Assembly (NCBI GenBank): GCA_002284615.2
Contig: MU070588.1
Coordinates: forward strand, 31,200-50,017
Direction: 5' to 3'
Origin: Dunaliella salina
Taxonomy: Eukaryota > Chlorophyta > Chlorophyceae > Chlamydomonadales > Dunaliellaceae
DNA: 18,818 nt
A program made the translations under genes and the position numbers. Positions 7,121-15,070 of this stretch are shown piece after piece; the first letter of the stretch is position 1, and each line of letters opens with the position of its first letter. The notes below the pieces were generated by a model that saw nothing but the letters and a program-made list of their open reading frames with translations, searched no databases and was not told the origin of the DNA.

Positions 7121-8326
7121 CTATTCAGCTCTAGTTATGGTGTTAATAATCCCAGTGCCATTTGGTTCTACATAGTTCTTGCTGTCAGTAAGTGGGCAGT
7201 AGACGCCTGCTCCAATTTCTTGCTTAACGTTATGGACAAGGCAGCTGCCATCTGTGTATGCCCATGTCCTCCAATCAGCAACTTTGAGAGTTAGAAAAGC
7301 ACTGGATTGGCTGGGCACCAAGTCTGTATCTTGGATACTCATGTGTAAATTCCTAGGGTGCTTGGAGACGTGTGCTTTGACAAATGGGAGGCGTTCCACT
7401 TTTTTGAAACCTGGCATGTGAGCATGCATGGGATTTAGGGCAGGGTGGTTGCTGACGTTCGTCAGCTTCCACTCTGTGGCTTCTTTCAAATCTCCTTTCA
7501 GGCCTCGTAGCCAGTCTTTTTCAAGGTTGTTGAGGTGGACTCGAGCTGCAGTATTCCAAACAGCAAAAATACAAAGGTCCCAGATATGCTGAGGTAGAGG
7601 TATCTTTCGGTTAGGGCAGGACTGAGAGGTACTGCAACCAAGTTTTTCACGAGGTGTGGTTCCAAGGTCGTAACCGAGGTGGGGGTAGGCAGTGACAAGC
7701 TTGGAGTAGGGGCTGGTTGTCATTTTCTTACCCCAAGCCAGAAGGAACATGAATGTGGCATTGGCTTCTGTATTGAGAATAACAGAGTAAATGGCATGTT
7801 GCAAAGCTTGGGTCATGATTCCCTCGTCATAAGTGGGATGGCAGACTGAGAAGCCTGAGAATTTGGATGAGAGGGCACTATGCATGGCACCAATCAGAGT
7901 GTCTCGGGAGTCCGCACTCCAATAGTTCTGGTATTGCGGGTTGTGATCTAGTGGAGAGGCCATTTTATATTTGGTTACTAAAGCCCATTTTTGAAGGGCG
8001 TTATGGATGTGAGTTGGAAGTGCTCGAGAAAAAGAGTCTTTGATCTCCTTGCTAGAGTACTTTTTTTCAAGCATGGATTTGCGAGAAAGAAGTTCTTGCA
8101 GCTCAGTAGCAAAGCTGCCAGGAGCTGGTCTTATTTTCTCGTGCATGCCAGCAAGCTTGGCCCCATGAAAGGCCCTGTAGAGGACCTGGAAGCGGTTTGG
8201 GGATATCATGCCAACACACTTGCCTTGCGTATTGTATATGCAAGCCATGCGTGCCGTGTATATTTCTGGGAGAACGAGGGAGGATGGAGTAGGAACGGCT
8301 GTGGGATTCCTTGTCTGATGATGCAA
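7121..8326 (-). pseudogene. LINE-1 polyprotein segment: methyltransferase-like region plus RNase H N-terminal half
   Basis: This 401-codon frame is the longest intact stretch in the window. Its apparent start is not a real initiation codon, since the protein continues upstream in other frames. Residues about 20-70 carry a motif (IYTARMACIYN) also found in other copies. Residues about 130-260 contain FSGFSVCHPTYDEGIMTQAL, then a hydrophobic strand (ATFMFLLAWGKK) and WDLCIFAVWNTAA. This layout, [N/D]-P-x-[Y/F] followed by an acidic residue and an alternating helix/strand pattern, resembles Rossmann N6-adenine methyltransferases of the PCIF1 kind. The first motif residue is His here (C-H-P-T-Y), so the copy is likely inactive if the reading is right. 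RNase H starts at residue about 351 with WAYTDGS (catalytic Asp 359) and reaches NTITRAE (catalytic Glu 401), where a TAG interrupts it. The RNase H call is firm; the methyltransferase call is tentative. Confidence 0.75.
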
Positions 8327-8348
8327 GATGAGGGGGTTGCTGATCCGA

Positions 8349-8717
8349 TCAGAGTCTGTTAGCCTCGTGCAGACAATATTTGCATGAGCCTGTAGGTGTT
8401 ATGTCTGCTTGAGGATTAGTGGGGTTTGTATCAAACGCAATTTTGTTGCGCAATTCTGTGTCCATTTTCTGCTGCCATACATTGATTTCATTAAGTTTTT
8501 CAAAACCCTGTCTTTCAAGATTTGAGAGGGAAGAATCTGCTGTGGGGATGGAAAGGTTAGGTTCACTTTGCTGTGCTTTGAACTTAAGCAAGCACTCTTA
8601 AAATTTAGGCCATGTCTCCTGTATTTCCTCTGAATCACAGGAGGGCTTCCAAGTGTCCCTGCTGAGTTATTGTTAAGTCTGCCGCTCTCTTTTTTTGGGG
8701 GGGGCATCATTAAGGCT
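8349..8717 (-). pseudogene. LINE-1 linker between PHD finger and methyltransferase-like segment
   Basis: The minus strand reads a charged, probably helical stretch (ERQGFEKLNEINVWQQKMDTELRNKI) in one frame and, closer to the PHD finger, a Pro/Lys then Asn/Ser-rich stretch in another. A run of C followed by a run of A (plus strand about 8690-8706, seen as T then G) is a likely slippage site for the frame change. I recognise no enzymatic motif. The part nearest 8349 (SCKYCLHEANRL) ends at a stop, after which the 7121-8326 frame takes over in a different phase. Confidence 0.55.
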
Positions 8718-9019
8718 TGCACAGGCGGGACATGCCCATGCTTCATCTGCTGCAATTTCTTGTCTTTGCTCATCTGATTAGCATCCAAGTTCCTTCATGC
8801 ATCCCAATGGAACGTCTGGTGGCACACATCACAAACGTACATATCAGGAAATGGATGCCCCAAGGTTCCGGCTTTGTAATTGCAAGCTTTGCTGCAGGCA
8901 CACTCAACATCAGTGCGAACAGCAGGTGAGACATTTTCAGGCACAAGGTTAGCTTCTTTAAATAGTGGCAGGGCCCATTTTTCAATGATCATAGGTGCGT
9001 AATGGGTGTGATATTGCAC
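8718..9019 (-). pseudogene. LINE-1 PHD-type zinc finger
   Basis: PHD fingers bind two zinc ions with a C4HC3 pattern and usually read histone H3 tails. The minus strand shows ECACSKAC (first Cys pair, about 8905-8885), MYVCDVCHQTFHW (Cys pair plus His) and, after a one-base deletion near 8800, a Cys following the His-Trp, then ADEAWACPAC (last Cys pair, 8734-8717). Spacing and the Trp two residues before the last pair match the family. A TAA interrupts the segment between the His-Trp and the last pair. Upstream residues (YAPMIIEKWALPLFKEANL) look like a helix leading into the finger. PHD fingers are known in ORF1 of CR1-group LINEs; here it lies between RT and RNase H. Confidence 0.75.
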
Positions 9020-9085
9020 TTGGTGGTGGATGGGGGAGCTTGATTGTTCTATCTTGTTCTCTGCAAAAATTCTCCAATCATCTAT

Positions 9086-10345
9086 CTAGGTAATATCTAA
9101 ATCATGATAGAATATAGAACTGATAGCATGGCTGGCAGTAGTTTCTTCAGCAAGCTTTTTAACTGTGTATTCCCTATAGTTCCAGGCATCTGGTCCTTGG
9201 GAGAGCAAGCTTGAAGAGTGGATAGCTAAGGAAATGATCTCTCTGTCTGTGTGGAGCAGTTGTTGCCTCTTCTTTCTGGGTCTATTTGTCTGAGTGTCTA
9301 GGCTGTGCGGAGTATGAGTTTGTGTTTGAGAGCTGAGACAATCAACTGTCTCATGTCGGTGGTTAGTGCTAGGGGGGTTGGGCTGTGTAGGGATATAGTG
9401 TGCAGTGCTCAGACAAGCATGTGAACTGCTATCATTTGGGGTCGCCTGGATGAATTGGGACGTGGAAGAAGGGGTATTTCTTGATGCTGAGCGTGTGCGT
9501 TTGCTGGGTGGCTCTTCTGCAGCAGTATCTTGTACGGCAATAGCCAGAGTATCCAGGCTTGCAGTAGGTCCGTCTGCAGAGGGTTGGAGTACTTGTATGG
9601 GAAGAATGCTTAGTGTAGGATTGGAGCGAGTCCTTTTGCTGAGTGGCTCCTCCAGTGATTGCATTTCCATGACATTAGCAACTTGTTGTGTTCCAGGACA
9701 ATTGATGGGTGTAGGATGATCGGCTGTGCGCCTGAGGCGGCGTCCAATGTGTTCATGGGTGTAGTAAGATGTGGTGCGTGGCTGTGGCGGTGGCACTGCT
9801 TGAGTGGGGGGGATAAAGTTAGGTTGGAGGCTTGCTCGGTGGAAAACTGGGTGTGAGAGGGCTGTTCCCCACCCATGCTAGTGTTGGTAAGGCCGCTCAC
9901 ATGTGTGTTGTTGATACAATGGTGAACTGGGAGGGTATTTGCTTCAGTGCTTTTGTAGGCAATGATCTTTTGGATTGAGGATGTGTTCAATTCTTGTTGT
10001 GGGGCAAGGTTAGCAAGAGCTGCCAGCCTGTTAAGTGCAATTTTGCATTTGTTGTTAATACCTTGGGGTGTTTGGCCTGAAGTTGAGAAACTGAGATGTG
10101 AGTCTTGCGACAAGATGTACGCACATGCAGCCCGCTGATTCCCATATTAAAAAGATCTGTTAAACCTCTAGAGGTTGCATGATGCAGGTGATGAGAGTAG
10201 GGTAGCTGTGTGGAGGTGGTTTGTGCTAGGTGAGGGCTTCACAAATGTGCTCTAGTTCCTCCTTAAACACACTAGTGCCATTTTTCATGAGATGGAGCTT
10301 AAGCTTCCTGGAATGGACGCTAGTCAGCTGGCGGGCGCGCATGTT
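9086..10345 (-). pseudogene. LINE-1 disordered basic linker after the RT
   Basis: Two overlapping minus-strand frames (10113-9610 and 9796-9086) carry a Ser/Thr/Pro/Gln/His-rich, low-complexity protein with basic clusters. These are PLSKRTRSNP and PPSKRTRSAS about 45 residues apart, each preceded by Glu-Glu, and RPRKKRQQL near the end, all plausible nuclear-localisation or nucleic-acid-binding signals. The end of the region (YREYTVKKLAEET) is more structured and leads towards the PHD finger. Between 10114 and 10345 the frame is lost, but RT-like sequence resumes above 10346. No enzyme motif is visible. A frameshift near 9610-9796 separates the two halves. Confidence 0.55.
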
Positions 10346-10794
10346 TTAGTTGGGCTGACGCTTTATGTGCAGATTTGTTCCTTTTTGTTTGGTGAGGTAG
10401 GTTTCAGACAAAGTATGAAGGTTTTCTGTTTGCTTAGTTAGGAGGTTGAGGCTGATTGTGCGGTGTCTTACTGAGGGGTCCTCAAGGCTGGAAGAGAGAG
10501 CAAAAGCCTGGCGTCTATGGTATTCTACACAGGTTGAAGTGCATCCTAGTCCAAAATTATCAGGATCTTCGCGGATCATTGCTGCAGCTGTGCTTTTCCA
10601 GAGTTGTGTTTGTGTTTGACCATTCTCTTTATCATGGTGTCCCAGATAATAAGGTCAGTAGGGGTGCAGGGAGTTGCTGCAAAAGAGTATGCAAGGCTAG
10701 GGGTTATGGCAGTGCGGACAATGTTTAGCACTTGGCGTGGGGATGCATAGGATGCGTCAAGATTATCTAGCTTATTTCTGAGGTTACAAGTCAT
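10346..10794 (-). pseudogene. LINE-1 reverse transcriptase, thumb and C-terminal connection
   Basis: The minus strand reads LRNKLDNLDASYASPRQVLN, IVRTAITPSLAYSFA and TPCTPTDLIIWDTMIKRMVK, the typical post-catalytic region of LINE RTs that follows the FADD strand. It continues in a second phase with IREDPDNFGLGCTS, VEYHRRQAFAL and EDPSVRHRTISLNLL. The phase change lies near 10576-10579. It directly follows the palm segment upstream and precedes the basic linker. Confidence 0.75.
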
Positions 10795-10803
10795 ACGCTG
10801 AAT

Positions 10804-11280
10804 CTAATGCTTCCATTTAGAGCCCATTGCCATTAGAACTCCGAGATTGAGGAAGGGCTCACTTGATGCGAGGAACTGGGCCTTCTGCCCTTGGATTTCT
10901 ATTTTTCCCTGCAGTCTTTGATGGAGTGCTTGTGAAGGAGTGACCCCACTGTGATCTTTTCTGCAAGAGCTGCGTAGAATAGCGGTAACTTTAGTCTTAC
11001 TGCCGGAAATGATGAGTGCGGCCCAGTCAGAGTAGAGGGTGAGCTTTCTGGCTTGTGCTCTTAGGTCTTGTATTGTGCTGATTGGACAGAGGAGGTCATC
11101 AGGAAAGGCAGCACTGCTAAGGCTATTTGCAAGGTGGTTGTCGGTGGTGTTTTGGTCTGGGACACATCCATGCTTGTAGCCGCGCCTCCCGACAAGAAGC
11201 CAATGCAGGAGGGGCTCCATGTAGAGGAGAAAGAGAAAAGGTGAGAGTGTGTCACCTTGAATTGTACCTCTCTCAACATG
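10804..11280 (-). pseudogene. LINE-1 reverse transcriptase, palm with catalytic Asp pair
   Basis: The minus strand encodes the QGD motif block (RGTIQGDTLSPFLFLLYMEP, about 11268-11212) and then, about 40 residues on, SSAAFPDDLLCPI (11115-11080). This is the position of the F/Y-A-D-D catalytic motif. The Ala before the two aspartates is Pro here, a change likely to harm activity. The following helix (RAQARKLTLYSDWAALIISGSKT) and strand match the next RT block. A frame change separates this from the fingers segment upstream. Confidence 0.85.
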
Positions 11281-11301
11281 AATTTGCTTAGTGCTAGCCC
11301 C

Positions 11302-11851
11302 TTAGGGCAGTCTTACTTGACTAGTGGCATTTTCATACAGATTGTTGACAGTGTCAATGGCATCAATGGGGAAGCCCAAATCACATATTATCCAGAGTAT
11401 TCTGTCATGGTTAGTAGTGTTGAAGGCTGAGGTGAAATCTTTAATGAGGGCATAGATATTTTTTCCGAAATGTTTGGCATCTTCAAGTCCCATGATGACA
11501 TTTTGGAGTTGGTGGATGGTGTCTTTTTGATTCCAGAAGCCACCGAGTGTGGAGCTCAGGAGGGAGTGTGCTTCTGCATACTCAAAGAGCGAATTATTAA
11601 CCATGCGCGTCCAGAGTTTGTAGAGCGTGTTGGCTAGTCCAACGGGTCTGTAGGAGGATATATCTGTCTCCTCTCCTTTGTTTTTGTCAATGAAGATAGT
11701 CTCACTGATTTTCCAAGACACCGGGGTGAGGTGCGTAGCCCACATGATAATGAAGAGCTTATGAATGCTCTCTTGGATTTCGGGGGAGAGCATTCTAAGG
11801 ATCTCATTTACTGTGCCACCTGGATCTGGTGATTTGTTATTAATAAGGGTT
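11302..11851 (-). pseudogene. LINE-1 reverse transcriptase, fingers and first palm motif
   Basis: Clear LINE RT sequence on the minus strand: NNKSPDPGGTVNEILR (the family norm is SPGPDG, so two positions are swapped), a helical stretch with IHKLFIIMWATHLTPVSWK, SSYRPVGLANTLYKLWTRMV (the YRPI motif), GGFWNQKDTIHQLQNVIMGL, and NIYALIKDFTSAFNTTNHD, which has the first catalytic Asp (codon near 11438). About 180 codons are in one frame. It begins immediately after the SINE inserted at 11852-12076, and the RT N-terminus continues beyond that insertion. Confidence 0.9.
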
Positions 11852-12076
11852 TTTATGAAAAAAATGAAAAAACATGCATGCTTGCCCTTGGGCCGCATGC
11901 ATTAAGGAAAGAGCTTGCAGACTCCCACCGACAGGACGAACCCCGAGAAGGTACCGAATTCCGCCCTGGCCAAACAAGGACTCAATCCGAGGACCTCCTC
12001 CTTGCCAGACGCCTTCCTCACGCCTTTAGACCAGGGTGCCTTACATGAGGCCGGTTGAGCTACCGAGGTAACTCCT
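11852..12076 (-). mobile_element. tRNA-derived SINE inserted in LINE-1 RT
   Basis: The minus strand starts with a tRNA-like head: A box TAGCTCAACCGG (12062-12051), an exact match to the TRGCNNARNNGG consensus, and B box GGATTGAGTCC (11988-11978), matching 9 of 11 positions of GGTTCGANTCC. The boxes are farther apart than in a standard tRNA, so it is not a functional tRNA gene. The body runs to a strong hairpin (11902-11874, ATGCATGC paired with GCATGCAT around GCC/GGC) and a T-rich tail. Both resemble the 3' end of LINE-2. RT coding sequence lies on both sides (ESAFNECITAL upstream, TLINNKSPD downstream). The flanks CATCACAGCCCTAA and CATAAAAACCCTTA match at 10 of 14, a plausible aged target duplication. 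Confidence 0.75.
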
Positions 12077-12722
12077 TAGGGCTGTGATGCATTCATTAAA
12101 GGCGCTTTCATCCATAGTTTTGGAGTGGAGCCAGTCTTTTTGATCCTTTCCTTCCGATTCGTCTTGTGTAATCCTTGACTGTAGAATAAATGGGTCTGGC
12201 ACATGGCCAGAATGATTAGACTGCTCCCAGGGATAATTACGTGGGGCTTCGTGTGGAAGGTGCTTGCCACGTTTGATATTCACTGCCTTCATAGCATGTG
12301 TGCAACAGTTTCAAAATCTGTGCCTGCTTGGTTGGTTCAGTTTGCATATTACGTGCCTCCGGATCTCGGAGTACTTGGAGACCTGTTCTTGGTTGTGCAT
12401 TTTTGTCTTTGAAGATATCCTTGGGTACTTGTATGGGGTTTATGTTGATTTTTTTTTTGCATCTTTTTACGAGCAATGCTGAAGTTGTTTTTTGTTGTGT
12501 GTTTCATCTATGTAAGTAATGGCTTGTTTAGTGCTCACAGAGAGCTCTTGTAGTTGTTGAAGGGGAAAGATATCAAGTTGAAGATTGTTAAGTTTGGAGA
12601 TGGCTTTACCAGAGGAGGCCAAACGGGGTATTTTACAAATGTTCCTTGAGGGTTGTGACCATGAATTGCAAGATTTAAGCTTAGGACCAATATGTCCAGC
12701 ACACTTGGGTTTAAAGCAAGCA
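12077..12722 (-). pseudogene. LINE-1 region between endonuclease and RT, with RT N-terminus
   Basis: Nearest the SINE, the minus strand reads HVPDPFILQSRITQDESEGK and DWLHSKTMDESAFNECITAL, the usual lead-in to the RT fingers. Further upstream, in another frame, comes LQVLRDPEARNMQTEPTKQA, then HTCYEGSEYQTWQAPSTRSP, a stretch typical of the LINE endonuclease-RT linker. Upstream again, at 12480-12720, is KLNNLQLDIFPLQQLQEL and a segment with three Cys (CFKPKCAGHIG...CNSW), which could be a damaged zinc-binding motif but is too degraded to say. The region ends at repeat A near 12723. At least two frame changes are present. Confidence 0.65.
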
Positions 12723-13780
12723 ACTCACGGCCAACCTGCCTAATTAGCCCCGGCGTTAACCCTAGTTTTCACCACCAAAACTCCACATTTGATACACACT
12801 TACTGCACCAAATTGCCCAATAATAATAATAATAGAAGTAATTTGTTAAGTAATTCTTGGTGACTTTGGGTCCTTGCACCAAAAGAATATCATTGCAAAA
12901 AAACAAAGTGAAAAGACCTAGTGGTTGTGCGCCCCATCCCAGGCAGACAAGCCCACCTAGATCCTACCAAGATCCCCCCAAATGATAGAGATGTTCACCT
13001 TGTCGAACTTAAATTCTGCCCTGACACAAATCCCTTCATCACTTTGGAACGTGCACGGACTCAACATTCCCACACCATAACTAGTCTTAAAACACGCAGC
13101 TTAAGAAACCCAAACAGGAANAACAAAGTGACTTTGCATACCATCTTAATTGGTGTGGGTGGCACGATTTACAATGAGCTAACAATTTCACCTCTCATAA
13201 ATCTGGGTCTAACCNAACAGAAAGCCAAATCACTAGCATCCAAGCTCAGGGACCATGCCATCCAAAGATCGTCCACCATCATTAATACAAGACATGCATT
13301 TGCTTTCAGAGGGCATCTGGGAGGGGGTTTGCTGGGCGCGCGGCGGCGGCTGAGGATGGAAGAAGGACACTCCGAGCGCTCAGGGGCATGGCTAGCAATC
13401 CTCCAGATCCCCATTAGTTCTGTCTCTTGCTCTCTCCTAGGCTAGTTTTGTGTAGTTGAGGTGGAGGGCCTCCTGGTGAGGCCTCTAACTTTTGTTAGGG
13501 GTTCTTCCCTTAATGCACGCGGCCTTTGGCTTGCATAGACTTTTCTTTTCTTTTCTTTTCTTTAACCAGTGGCCAATTTTTGACCTCCTTTTCCCCACTT
13601 TTGAATAAGCAGGATGTCAGCATATTATACAAGAGTTATGAAAACTAAAATTTGGAGAGTGAAAAAATGGTCCCAGGGTGGAGTTGTGGGCCATTTGATG
13701 GTGATCTGAGGCCAGGAGAGTGATCTGGGGCCAACCAATTTTTGTCACTTTTTGGTGAACATGGTTTTTATTGATAATAT
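12723..13780 (+). repeat. Dispersed repeat A, copy 3, inserted in LINE-1 and itself interrupted
   Basis: The left part (12723-12924) matches the middle of copies 1 and 2 (CCTAATTAGCC, TTGGTGACTTTGGG, ATATCATTGCAAAA, AAAGTGAAAAGACC-AGTGG). The right part (13573-13780) matches their ends (TTTTTGACCTCC, TTTTGAATAAGCAGGATG, TTATACAAGAGTTATGAAAA, GGTGATCTGAGGCCAGGAGAG). Between them lies a plus-strand LINE-2 fragment. Compared with copy 1, about 80 bp following the AGTGG site are missing. The copy starts further into the repeat than copies 1 and 2. The right boundary is uncertain by some 60 bp, because 13779-13838 also resembles 1957-2017. Confidence 0.6.
12925..13563 (+). pseudogene. LINE-2 3' fragment: C-terminal nuclease region and 3' UTR, nested in repeat A
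   Basis: The plus-strand frame reads TKIPPNDRDVHLVELKFCPD (the E-x-K strand of the C-terminal nuclease), ERARTQHSHTITSL, a VGGTIYNELTISPLINLGL block and LASKLRDHAIQRSS. It then loses frame in a very GC-rich stretch (about 13330-13350) before the conserved AGCAATCCTCCAGATCCCCAT end and stop. A 3' UTR follows with a GGCCTC-CTGGT-GAGGCC hairpin, an ATGCACGCGGCCTTTGGCTT hairpin (13513-13536) and a TTTTC pentamer tail (13542-13563). It corresponds closely to the minus-strand LINE-2 at 14914-15540. Flanks ACCTAGTGG (12916-12924) and AACCAGTGG (13564-13572) match at 7 of 9, a possible target duplication. Two undetermined bases occur at 13121 and 13215. Confidence 0.8.
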
Positions 13781-13841
13781 AATATTTGGCATGGTCAGAT
13801 TTGAAAACTATTGGCAGGAAAGAATATTTTCAGCAATTTGG

Positions 13842-14445
13842 GCCCGTCGCCCCCCTCTGTGGCTTTACTAAGATTCGCATTTCCCATATTTTGCTTCAAA
13901 ATGGTGGAGGTGTTGTCAATTGTGTTGGTTGCAAGGGAGGTCAGCTGAGACTGGATGGTTCTGATCAAGGAAAGCTTCTTTTTCAGGTTGCGCCGTTAGT
14001 TGCTTTATATTCCTTGGAGTGGTCGTGGTCTGAGGAGATAGTTTTCATTTTTCGTTTTGCACACTTTCAGTGCTACTTCGTAGGAAGAGTGAATGAGGCT
14101 AGAGATGCATTCTGCCAGAGTTTCAATTATATCAATGGCCGGTTCATTGCATAGTGTCTCAAGTTTTTTGATTTGTTTGGCAGGCTTGTTTTTAAGGTTA
14201 TCGAAAAACATAATGGCTTCTGTACAGGCTGGGTCAAGGGTTTGGAGCAAATTTTCGAGGTCCTGGGGGACCCCATGCGCTGGGTCTTGCAAGGAATGTG
14301 CAAAAGCTGTTGTGTCTGAGTCCAAGATGGAGCGAACGAGGACTTTCTGTGGGCTCTGACAGGCAATCTGTGTTTCTTTAAGAAAAGGAGTATGGATGCT
14401 AAGGGCGCTGAGAGGTATGTTACCTATGAGTGAGACAGCGATCAA
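13842..14445 (-). pseudogene. LINE-1 linker between endonuclease and RT
   Basis: Directly after the endonuclease, the minus strand reads IGNIPLSALSIHTPFLKETQ, then a long helical stretch (LQDPAHGVPQDLENLLQTLD; AIMFFDNLKNKPAKQIKKLE; IDIIETLAECISSLIHSSYE). In a second phase it continues with SLIRTIQSQLTSLATNTIDN and ILKQNMGNANLSKATEGGDG near 13970-13845. The helical, Leu-rich character suggests a structural linker; I see no enzymatic motif. The first few residues should hold the S-D-H end of the endonuclease, but the frame changes exactly there and the motif is not intact. Confidence 0.6.
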
Positions 14446-14890
14446 GATTGCTGATGGAGCCTAGTTCATCAGTGTAACATGGGGGAGTATTACAGGCACG
14501 CTCAAAGGGTAGGATGAGATCATCGATGCGCCCATACGTGTAGCATGAATTGTTATGGATGTCTTTGCCAGTAGCTTGGTAATGGGTCCAAGGTCTGCGG
14601 GTGTCTTCCTTGCTGGGGCACAGATTGTTAGAGAGAAGGAATTCACAGTACATTTCGTCAGCCTGATAGGACACATTGCTGGTGCCGTCAGTATCTTGAA
14701 TTGTAGCATTCACGTCCCAAATCATCAGAGGAGTGCAATTGCTATGTTTGTCCTGCAAAGTCTTGATGTGCTGTTGCATTTCGATTCTGTCAGTGAAAGC
14801 TCCATGAGAGCTGCCAGATGGCCAGTAGGTGCCGAGCAGGATGAGATTTGCGTTGGTTCCTTTAAAAATCAAGGAAGGCAATTCTTCCCT
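14420..14890 (-). pseudogene. LINE-1 EEP (APE-type) endonuclease, C-terminal two thirds
   Basis: This domain nicks target DNA to prime reverse transcription. The minus strand encodes NLILLGTYWPSGSS (the G-x-Y-x-P strand typical of EEP nucleases), a helix (DRIEMQQHIKTLQDKH), then LMIWDVNATIQDTDGT (catalytic D-x-N motif, about 14721-14704), EFLLSNNLCPSKEDTRRPWT, and CYTYGRIDDLILP near the end (the R-I-D position of the family). About 150 codons stay in one frame. The first third of the domain is found at 17255-17520; LINE-2 lies between the two parts. The final S-D-H motif is not seen. Confidence 0.85.
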
Positions 14891-14905
14891 TAAAGTGAAG
14901 GAAGG

Positions 14906-14913
14906 CTAGAGAG
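14906..14913. repeat. Target-site duplication of LINE-2, 3' side
   Basis: CTAGAGAG here and again at 17247-17254 bracket the LINE-2 insertion exactly at the points where its sequence starts and stops. LINE-1 endonuclease coding resumes on both sides, which supports a true target-site duplication of 8 bp. Confidence 0.6.
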
Positions 14914-15070
14914 AGAATATAGTAAAATAAAAGAAAAAGTCTACGCAAGCCAAAGGCCGCGTGCATGAAGGGAAGGTCCTCTAACTGGAAAGCTAGAGGC
15001 CTCACCAGAAGGCCCTTAGAAACTACACTGAACACAGCTAGCCTAGGAGAGAGCCAGAAACAGATCTAAT
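14914..15070 (-). other. LINE-2 3' UTR and tail
   Basis: After the stop (TTA on the plus strand near 15069, following NPPDPH) the minus strand has the same blocks as 13430-13563: CTCTCTCCTAGGCTAG, a GGGCCTTCTGGTGAGGCC hairpin, CTTCCCTTCATGCACGCGGCCTTTGGCTTGCG (hairpin 14962-14943) and TAGACTTTTTCTTTTATTTTAC. The tail is pyrimidine-rich with no poly(A). Confidence 0.8.

Noticed and set aside
8690..8706. Programmed frameshift site at the T7/G8 run
   Set aside because: The element has many ordinary frameshifts; homopolymer slippage or decay is the simpler explanation.
9405..9719. Plus-strand open frame opposite the basic linker
   Set aside because: It is an antisense shadow of the low-complexity LINE linker.
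11978..12062. Functional tRNA gene on the minus strand
   Set aside because: A and B boxes are present, but they are too far apart and I cannot fold the acceptor and anticodon arms. A SINE head explains it better.
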